In this document: one piece after another, positions 55,201 to 64,000 of the stretch
Layout of the letters: each line of letters starts with the position of its first letter
How positions within the stretch are numbered: position 1 is the stretch's first letter
Source: Lithospermum erythrorhizon
Lineage: Eukaryota; Streptophyta; Magnoliopsida; Boraginales; Boraginaceae
Direction: 5' to 3'
Length of the DNA stretch: 64,000 nt
Assembly (NCBI GenBank): GCA_019722365.1
Contig: JADFUC010000278.1
Location: 806,001-870,000 of the forward strand
The notes under the pieces: generated by a model
Told to the model about the DNA's origin: nothing
Databases searched by the model: none
The model's input: only the letters and a program-made list of their open reading frames with translations
Translations under genes and position numbers: made by a program

Positions 55201-58200
55201 CCTCTACGTTTGGAGAGTTGGAAGCGTCTTGCCAATTTATATGATGAGGTAAACTTTTGCAGCATGTATATCTTTGGCCAAGTCCTTGATATTCTGGCTG
55301 CATGAATAAGATCTAATTTGAGGGTAACAAATTTTTTGATTAAGTCCCAAATTGGATCCAGATGAATAGCATATTCGTTGACAATTGTAAAATTTATACG
55401 ACCTATGTATCTGTCATGGTGAATTATTTATAGACATGCTCTTTCCTAACAAGAAGCTCAATACTAGATTAGTAATTTAATGAGGAAGTATAGAACACGA
55501 TCCCCATATGGAATGATGTTGGCCCCCCTGCTACTGGTATGATATGTTAGTCTTGGCCATTACAAACTAGCCTTGCCCATCTTTATGAGTCAGAAACAAT
55601 ATGTTGATGCAGCATAAGACTTGTGATGTTGAAGCAGTATGTCATGGAGTAAGCATGGAGTTCACCAGAATCAGCTCTCACAGGATCAAGTCACTGCACT
55701 TGAAGTCCTAAACCTGTTTGCGAAGATATAGAGAACTTATACATAAGTTGCCAGTTGTGCAAATTGGTGACTTGCTCTGTGTTCACTTTATCTGTTGCTT
55801 TACACTTGCCCAATTCTTTTTGTTTGTTTATTTGGAGACTATTTCAAACCCCCGAGGAGTTGACGTTGTCTAACTATACTCATTGCACTTACAGGAGGTA
55901 GACTTGATGCTGAATGATGGAAGTAAGCAAATAAATGTTTTAGCATGGCGGAAGGATGGTATGCTACCTAAAAGAGTCGAGGCAAGCCGAAGACGCAGCA
56001 GGCGATGTTTGTTGATGGCTCTGGCGTTAGCAAAGACAGCAGTTGAACAGGTTTATGTCTCCACTTGTTCTATCACTACTTAGTGTTACGGATTTGGGCT
56101 GATTATAGACGTCGACCCCACTTAGTGGATAAGGCTTGGTTTGGTTTACTGTTACAGACTTATTGATCTGTTAGATTGACCAACTTGGTTTGACTAAGGC
56201 TTGCCATAATGTTACCAAATATTTTTATATTCACATTTTTTCCCTTTCAAGTCAATGCTCCCAACATGTCATAAGTTTAATTCGATTTCCCAACTCTTAT
56301 GCCAATTTGTTATACTTCAAGATTTTGTGAACAGGACCAGAAAACAAAAGAAAACCTCTGGGATGCGGCAATCTGTTGAACATGATTAGTATCAGTTAAA
56401 TTGTCTCAATTGCATATGAAATTATTCCTTGTTGTATTGTATAAGCCAAGAGACTGATGGCAAAACCTCAAAAGAACTAGGAATGTCTATATTCTTCATT
56501 CATTAGTAAAATGCGTATTTTCAGGTTAATTTAGAGAAGGAGTTAAGATCAACGTTCTTGGAAAAACTATTGAACTGCTGGCTCAGAAGGAGAACAGCTC
56601 ATATGATTACTGAGTTAGAATAAGGTTCCACTATGATACCTTCAAGAGAATAATGAGAACTTTTTTCATTTATATAGACAGGGGGTATAATAGACAATTC
56701 ATTACGTTTTGCTCTGACAATATTGCTACCCTTTTACTGAGGCTTTCTTGAATTAGTCATTGTAATATAATCTGGACATTTTTCTACCAATATAGTATGT
56801 GTTTGTGTGTGTGTGTGTGGGGGGTTGTTGAGACTGGGAATCTACATCATATGGGGTTCGAATTTTCTGCTATTTATCTTTCTCTGTTTTGTTCTTTGGT
56901 TTATTTACATACCAAGATGATAAATACATTCTGTCAGGATCAGGTGAAATACACGAGTTGCTGGCTTTGGTATACTATGATGGGGCGCAGAATGTGGTTC
57001 CATTTTATGATCAACGGTCTACTGTACCAGTAAGAGATGATGCTTGGATGATGTTTTGCCAGAATTCATTTAAACATTTTGAGAAGGCCTTTGCATATAA
57101 GTACATTTTCTTTCCCTAGTTAATATGTTGAAGTTACTTTTTAACCTAATTGAGATGGACTGAAGTATTAGAAACTTCAATTTGCAGGGAGGACTGGTCT
57201 TGTGCATTTTATATGGGAAAACTGTGTGAAAAGCTCGGATACTCATATGAGAAGTCATTCTCGTATTATTCCGAAGCCATCTCGTTGAATCCATCTGCTG
57301 TAGATCCTTTTTACAGAATGCATGCTTCACGGTTGAAGTTGCTTTGCACATGTGGGAAACAAGATGAGGAGGCTATAAAGGTTTCTCCACATTGAAACTT
57401 ATAAATTGTTCTCTTTCTTGTTTTGGTTGCCATGTATTCGTCTTCTTGCCGGCTCTTCTTTGTCATGTTCCTTTATGCGCTCAAAGTTACAAATTGAAAG
57501 CCTACAGGATTTGCACAACCGAAATTGAACGATAAGAGATAAACTTGCTTATACTCATAATGTCATTGCAAATATTCATTCCATATTGTAAATTGTTGAT
57601 GGCATGTAGAAACTTGAATGTTTGCATTCGACTTGACACTATTATTTGATATTGAACTCGATTGATGGTTGCCTTATATTAGGTTGTGGCTGCGTATTCT
57701 CATTCTCAGTCAACAAGAGAACGTCTAATGCAACTTTTAGGTCCTGTATCAGAAGCTTTATTGATGGGAGGACATGTAGAGGACAACAATACTAACTCGG
57801 AATGTAATGAAAATCTGGATTCCACTACAATGGGAGAAATATGGAATACTCTCTACAAGGATTGTCTTTTAGCACTTGAAACTTGTGTGGAAGGAGAGCT
57901 CAAACATTTCCACAAGGCCCGATATGTGCTAGCTCAAGGGTTGTACATTAGAGGTGGAACTGGGGATTTGGAGAAGGCAAAAGAACAACTTTCATTTTGT
58001 TTCAAGTCCTCACGCTCTTCATTCACCATAAACATGTGGGAGATCGACAGTACGGTAAAAAAGGCAAGGTAAAAATCTCACTTCCAATTTTTGGTAGCTT
58101 TTGTCCTGTCATTGGTGTACATATGTGACAGTATAGACATTCCATTTTTTCATCCGTATCAATATTTTATTACTACTGAATTTCTTTCTAGCTTCTTTTG

Positions 58201-61156
58201 CTATAACAAAGATCTTGGAATATCATGATGGTGCAATATAAATTAAGTTGAATATGTGAAAAATCATGTCATAAATTTATCAAATTGTTATGAAGTAATC
58301 CATCCAAACTTCAAAAGAGCCTGAACAATGAATGTTGCAAATAACTTAATAAGTTGTTACCACTTTGATTGAGGAAGTTTGTAGCCTCATTTCTTTGTGC
58401 CGATTGAATGCATCATCTTGTAATAATTCCTCATTTACATTTATTGTACAGCAGGCGTTGCGGAAGCAAGAAAGTCTTGGAAGTCAACTTACCTGAAAGC
58501 TCGCGGAAATTTATAACATGCATAAGGAAATACGTTTTACTCTACTTAAATTTGTTGGAGGAGATGGGAGACATTTGCACGCTTGATCGGGCTTATATAT
58601 CTCTTCGCACAGATAAGAGGGTATCACTTTATTTGTGCTTTCTGTTACAACTACGATCCCAAAGTCTAGCTGGACTATGTAAAGGAGATATTTGCATCCA
58701 TTTTCACCCTTCAGTTTTCAAGTAACTGAAGCATTCCAACAACCTTATTCTTTGTCCATTTGGAGCACTTCTCTTATGAAGAAAAATGAAATAATAGTAA
58801 AAGATCTGTTGGCATCTTGAGACCAGTTTTCAGAAGAAAAGTTTTCGTTTTAGTATTTCTTTTCCTTCAAAAAATATTCATCGAAAATTTTCTCCTATTG
58901 TGTTATTCTCCGATTTGTATACTGGTACCCTTTTGAAGTACAAACAGCATGTAAACTTTTACGCATTTGGGGTTTAATTAAACAATTATTTTTCCTTCAT
59001 AAATATTTATCGAGTAACTTGGCTTTAAATGCAGTTCTCCTTGTGCCTTGAGGATCTTGTCCCTGTTACGCTGGGAAGGTATGTCAGGGCCTTAATGTCA
59101 TCCATACGGCAAAAAGAGGCTGGCTCCGATGCTGTTAACAGCACCATTGAACAACTTTTGGAGAAGATGTTTTCTTTATTCTTAGAGCAGTTTAATATGT
59201 GGTCTGATATTAGCAGCATACCGGAGATTAAATGCCAAGAAGTGACAGAAAGCAGTTTATATGGGTAAGTTTTGTTCTATTTCCTTTACAGACATAAAAT
59301 AGAATGATGATATTATTGTTGATGCTTAATAATGATGGAAGACTGAACTTCTATTATCTCTGTTGCAGTCACCTTTACAAACATACGCAATTGTTGGAAC
59401 AAAATCTCAAAGTAGAGGCACTTGAAGTAACAAATGAGAAGATACGGAAGCGCCTAAAGAACCCAAAATTGTCAAGCAGTAATTGTTCTACGGTCTATAA
59501 GCATGTATCTCTTGCTTGGTGTAGATCTCTTGTGATTAGCATGGCTCTCATTACACCGTTGCATTCGAGAATCTCCAGTGATTTGCAAGTACAAGATTTG
59601 CTTAGTAGTGGATTGGAAAATTCACAATGTCTATGTGTTGATCTACAATCAGATGAATTATGGAACTCATCATCATTTGAGGATCCAACTCATTTGAAAA
59701 ATCTCGAGGCAAAATTTAATTTTGCTTTATCCAAATTAAAGAACGTTGTAATCAAGAGGGTTTCTGATGAAGATATAGAGACTGCAACTATGCTTCTCAG
59801 GTCATCTTACAATTTTTACAAGGACACCTCTTGTGCACTCCTTCCATCAGGGATAAACCTATATATGGTGCCATCTCAATTAGCAACAGAGACGTACATT
59901 CAACCTGGTATAGATGGAGTGGACATACTTGATATGAACACTTCTCGGAAGCTTCTTTTGTGGGCGTACACATTATTACATGGACATTGTAGTCATGTCT
60001 CAGTTGCCATAAAGTATTGTGAAGAAAATGCTAAGGTATTTACTTCAACTATTGCTTATCAGGTGGCCAACTTATCCTTTTTATATAATAACTTTGGTTT
60101 AATCTCCAAATGCGTCACTTTAATGAGTTTTTAATTAATTTAAAAAATTATAAATAATCCTAATTTATATTCCCAACCTTGATGGCATATCTTGTACTCT
60201 GAAACATCTTGACTAAAAGACATATTATGTTAAGTGTTGGGTTTTATACAGTGTTCCATTGAGCATCACCTCATTAATGCAGACCAATCAAACATATTAG
60301 CTAAACATATCTGAATTAGTTCTCCACAAGTACTCAATACAGGTTTGTGAAACTAACTTCTTCTTGTTGTTTTTGCAGTCAAAAACAAAGAAAGCATCCG
60401 GAGTCACATCTGTTACTCCAAACACGAATCCTTCCAATACCGTGGGCCCTAATTCAGGTTTCTTTGCCTCATTCTTCTTAATTTTAGTGAAGGCAATTGA
60501 TGTTTTATAAATAGATACTACAAAAATAGTGTATGGTATCTCTAAATGAACAAGAACGAGAACATGCCTCTAAAAGGCTCCCGCATGAGGCCGTGAGAGG
60601 GGCAAGGGGGTGGGTCAGATTATACCAGCCTTACCGCTGTGAGATTGGCGTTATAAATAGGTTGTTTTCTAATAAAGATGAAAAACAATTACTAACTACG
60701 GCTTCACAACATATAAGAAGCGTGAGGCATTTCGATTTGTTCCTAGATTTAATAAATAGCCTAAGAATATTAAAATATTTGACTCGCTCTCTAAATATGT
60801 CAGAAACTGTAGGAACGAAGGATGGATCAAATGAGATTGGCGTTATAGAGGCTTCCCCACAAACTGTTGCACCAGCTTCTTCATTTTCTGAAGCTGAGGG
60901 CTCATTTGCCCGAAAATCTCCTATTCCGGCAGAAGCTAAAGATCTCCAAAATTTGTCAAACCCCTTGCCTGAAAACGAATGCGGGTCTGGGAGTTTGGAA
61001 AGACGTGATCCTCGCAATGAAGCTGGTTTGGGCTTGCCAAATGTAACATCCCACGAGAAACATAAGATGTCATCATTGTCTGATTCCCTCCCGCAACACG
61101 AGAGCAAATTTTATCATGAAAAGAGACCAAGGGAAGAGATAGATCTGAACAAGTGA
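49229..61156 (+). CDS. CABIN1-like TPR protein of the HIRA histone-chaperone complex
   Basis: About 19 exons: 49229-49231 (ATG only, inferred), 49346-49423, 50152-50271, 50349-50389, 50848-51059, 51223-53042, 53513-53728, 53828-54502, 54712-54947, 55038-55248, 55895-56050 or 56066, 56944-57100, 57188-57380, 57683-58068, 58455-58620, 59035-59264, 59369-60035, 60379-60457 and 60804-61156. They give about 2,004 residues, the family's usual size. The start [11 protein letters not shown], the N-terminal TPRs ([39 protein letters not shown]), an [10 protein letters not shown] basic motif, an acidic middle part and the conserved [18 protein letters not shown] region match plant Cabin-1 homologues (At4g32820). 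The family works with HIRA and UBN in H3.3 deposition. Exon 11/12 phase conflicts with the best donor (see findings). The last exon is poorly conserved and least certain. Confidence 0.9.
49860..50010 (+). mobile_element. SINE or RTE-LINE 3' end in CABIN1 intron 2
   Basis: ATAGAGTTGAATTG, then GCCGACCCCACTTAGTGG at 49976-49992 and a GTTTGGTTTGGTTT tail. This is the well-known conserved 3' end shared by plant RTE-type LINEs and their SINE passengers. Only the tail is clear; the 5' limit is a guess. Confidence 0.6.
56088..56148 (+). mobile_element. second SINE/RTE 3' end, CABIN1 intron 11
   Basis: GTCGACCCCACTTAGTGG at 56111-56128, then ATAAGGCTTGG and a TTTGGTTT tail. It is the same 3' motif as at 49976, in the same orientation, 38 bases after the exon 11 consensus donor. 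Confidence 0.6.
60545..60690 (+). mobile_element. degenerate Au-type SINE in the last CABIN1 intron
   Basis: AAAAGGCTCCCGCATGAGGC, then GGGTGGGTCAGATTATACCA and GCCTTACC, followed by a GTTGTTTTC-like end. These blocks recall the body and 3' end of the widespread plant Au SINE. The tRNA-like 5' part is not clear. Confidence 0.5.
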
Positions 61157-64000
61157 TTATCATCTAATTTGCTACTGTTATATAACCCATGAGGGGGACT
61201 CTTTATAATTCACTGGTATCTTAATACTCAGAGACCAGTATATGTTGAGCCTCTCCAGATTTTAGTTAGCACTTAAAGTTATGGTTCATAGTGGGGTGCA
61301 TATATTTCCATGTTACAGGTTGTAGAAGGCACACGACGCGAAAGCACGAAACGTGCATTCACTGTTTTTTTAGTTAATACTCATAGACCAGTATATATTG
61401 ACCTTCATAGTGTCATTGCATGAGGTGGGAAGTCGGATATCTTGTACATTTTGATCTAGTATATTTTCTACCATGTGTATTTAATCAATTACATTGAGGT
61501 TTTCATTTTCCGTTCCTAAGATAAATGGTTGGGATATAAGTTTATATAATATTTTCTTTAGTTCATTTTAATTGATACTCGTTTTCATATCAAACTTTTA
61601 CCATCGACTACAATCATATCAAACTTTACCATCGACTAATTTGGCAGTTCTTGTAGTAAGATATTAAGTCGTTCTTGGCGTGGTAAGTACAATAAATTAT
61701 TAATGATATATCTTGCATCCATCCAAATTTATGTGGGAGGTCCGATTCTTTATTTTATTTTTTATTAATTGAGCGCAAAATTAATCTATAAGCCACCTAT
61801 GTATCTCTCCCGTATGATACATTAGAAGGGAAGAATCAGACTATTACATAGTTCTGTTACAACCGTTTATTACCATTTATTTCTTTGATTTCATGATTCA
61901 ACTTCTCGAACCTTGATCACCAGACCTACCTCCAAAACAATAGATGTTGTAATGCCTTCATCAACACATTCCTGATGAGTATGCCATGAGAAACTTTGGA
62001 GCCACATCTTTTAACTTGTTGATAAAATGCCCTCTAGCTTCGAAGATAACTCAAGTGTGCCTTTCAAGATTGATCATTGCTTTGATTTGCCTAGGAGCTG
62101 CTTCATGTATGAATTCGAATGTGTTGTTTTGACCCTACATTAATCTTATTCGATAAAAAATTTCGATGTCCACAATTTTGACATATAAATGTTTAGTAAG
62201 TAGCATCTAATGCATAATGCAGTTAGATAAATACTACACCATTTGCTAGATTATTTTATCGATAAATCTTATAAAATGTGATGTAATAAATATCAAGGTA
62301 TGATGATTTTTTATTTTATCATAAAAAATATAATAATTACCTCCCAATGATATTGAGGTGGTAAGTTCCATTATACTAATTATGAAGAATTTGGTGAGAT
62401 AATTCCGTACGTAAGTTACCTTGATTAAGACATAAGTTGCTCAGTGTATTAAAATAGTAAACGATTTGGGATTAGCATGATCGCTTGTCACGAGATGTCA
62501 TAGGAGGTGAGGTGTGGTATATTTGGGAGTAGCACTTTAAGGTGAACTAAAGATAATAGTTGAGTTGTTATGTGAGTGGAATACTATCGGAAGTAGCTAT
62601 ACTTAGGAAGATGTAAATAGAGATTTATTCAAGTTTATAGAGCCAATAATTATTGTGATAATAAAGACAATCATAAGATGCATATAATTAATTTTAGTTG
62701 GAAGGGCAATATGTTCTTAATAAAAATAAAAAAGAGGCGTTTTATCTAAACTTTTAGAATTTATATAAATATAGATATTTTAATCATAAGTTAAATCAAA
62801 TATCTTTTGTTCGAGTTTTATTTAAAAATAAAGTCTAATGTTATACCATTTTATTTATTATGGTGTGATGACGTCATAGCATATCATTATAATATTCATA
62901 TTATGTTTAATAATAATAATAATATATTAAACAATAATATTAGAATACATAAAACTCTTGGAATTTTTATCAACCATAAAATGCCAGAGTTTTATACTTT
63001 ACTAATAAAATGATTATAATAAAAAATAAGTTATGGATAGAAATTATGGACAGGGGAATTCATTAAAAATGGCGTAATGAATGTGCAGAGTCATGTAAAC
63101 GTGAAATGTAAGCTTTTTAGAAAAGTATTTTTATGTTTAGTGAGCAAACTCATTGTTATTTAATTATTATTGAAATTTAATAATCATTAAATGTTATAAT
63201 TCATTATATTTGAAAGAATCGATTTAGGCGTTATAAAAAGTTCTTCCGTATGTTATTAACTGACTTTTATAAGGTATATAAAATTATGAATTTCCAAACA
63301 CAATTACAATTAGTGATTATGTGTCCCTTCATGATAAGATGTTTGAAATGGAAGTAAATGAGTGTACTAGGTAATCCATATCCAAAAGGATGAATAGTCA
63401 GTGCCACGTGTCAAATTAGTAAAGTGGGACCCACAAGGAAGTTCCACGTGAGATGTGATTTTACATTTAGATTTGGTGAGGAGTAGTTTTCCGTTGACTT
63501 TGACTATTCTAGGCGTTCTTATCCTCTTCAAATGTATCATGTGATTTTAAGTCTAACTTCACTTGTTTGACTCTGGACAAACAGCCTTGTAACTCAAGTT
63601 TTCATTATCAAGATCAATAAACTTCAAATTTCAACTCATCTTAAATTACCTTTAATTTAATAAGTAATTCAAAACAAATTAAGTCTAAAATAAAAAGTTC
63701 GATATAAATTGATTTGAAAACAGAATTCTGGTGTGACATTAGTGTCCTCTAAAGTAGTCGTTACATTTAATTTGAAGAAACAAAACTAAAAACATTTTGC
63801 TTCCGACTAGACATGATCAATGATGTTCTATTATACTTTATTTGTTCGCTCTTTAATTGAACTTTCAATTTTAATTTTTGTTTTAAAATCACATCGCTTA
63901 GTATAGAAAATTGTATTTTTTACATTTTAAATTTATACGTTTGACTATTTTTGTTAATAAATTACCAACGTCCAATTATATTGTTTTAATTAATTGGCGT
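61157..64000. other. intergenic region to the window end, no gene
   Basis: 3'UTR of the CABIN1-like gene, then AT-rich DNA. 61860-62150 is somewhat less AT-rich, but no frame is recognisable. The 63.4-63.6 kb part is promoter-like (next entry), so a gene may start beyond 64000. Confidence 0.4.
63405..63505. promoter_or_regulatory. cluster of G-box and W-box motifs
   Basis: Palindromic CACGTG at 63405-63410 (in GCCACGTGTC) and 63445-63450, 40 bases apart. A near-palindromic GTGGGACCCAC, a TCP-type site, lies between them. Tandem TTGACT W-boxes follow at 63494-63505, with another near 63568. This looks like a stress- or light-type promoter module, but no start codon or gene follows inside the window. 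Confidence 0.35.

Noticed and set aside
60631..61107. 158-residue open frame antisense to the last CABIN1 exon
   Set aside because: It is the mirror of a real exon and crosses the splice acceptor at 60803. It has no start context or family signal.
1..64000. A hidden multi-gene novel system (for example a biosynthetic cluster)
   Set aside because: The neighbouring genes belong to unrelated housekeeping, wall, signalling and chromatin families, and similar neighbours exist in Arabidopsis. Shared function is not indicated.

Overview
This is an AT-rich nuclear window from a flowering plant, most likely a core eudicot. The evidence is multi-exon genes with GT-AG introns, plant-only families (plant F-box/WD40 protein, NDR1/HIN1-like protein, LRR receptor-like pseudokinase, plant-type ATP-PFK) and eudicot-type repeats (Stowaway and Tourist-like MITEs, a degenerate LINE, SINE tails). 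The sequence does not settle genus or order. I see no tRNA, rRNA, organellar segment, CRISPR array or bacterial-style operon.

Layout. (1) 0.3-2.4 kb: an intronless-CDS F-box/WD40 gene on the + strand (FBX2-like) with a probable 5'UTR intron. (2) 2.4-13.7 kb: gene-poor, with a MITE, a minus-strand gene remnant, a ~270-bp tandem duplication and a decayed LINE ORF2. (3) 13.7-28.8 kb, minus strand: an NHL13-like membrane protein, then about 6 kb of repeats including a degenerate satellite-like array at 17.1-18.7 kb, then an LRR receptor-like pseudokinase of the At2g27060 type (4 exons, 988 aa), a long fold-back element, and a membrane-anchored HSP20/RTM2-like protein (2 exons, 227 aa). (4) 32.3-42.5 kb, plus strand: two divergent GH3 beta-glucan exohydrolase genes (639 and 633 aa) flanking a desiccation-type one-domain VOC/glyoxalase-fold gene. 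That gene has two abutting ABRE/G-boxes upstream and a well-preserved Stowaway MITE in its intron. (5) 43.5-48.3 kb: a 13-exon ATP-dependent 6-phosphofructokinase (541 aa) whose C-terminal tail carries a recent 37-residue tandem duplication. (6) 49.2-61.2 kb: a ~19-exon gene for the ~2,004-aa plant CABIN1-like TPR protein of the HIRA histone-chaperone complex. (7) 61.2-64 kb: no gene, but the end has promoter-like G-box and W-box clusters that may belong to a gene beyond the window.

The genes do not form one pathway. As I recall Arabidopsis, several neighbours match neighbours there: NHL13/At2g27060/At2g27140, CABIN1/PFK6 on chromosome 4, and FBX2/GH3/NHL on chromosome 5. The window is therefore best read as an ancestral eudicot gene block with repeats inserted between genes. 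I did not find a convincing new biological system. The most interesting items are the PFK tail duplication, a PFK exon fragment copied into the neighbouring intron, a reading-phase conflict at one CABIN1 splice junction, the receptor pseudokinase, the ABRE-marked VOC gene and several large inverted or tandem repeats. Exon coordinates were derived by hand from splice consensus, phase and family homology.
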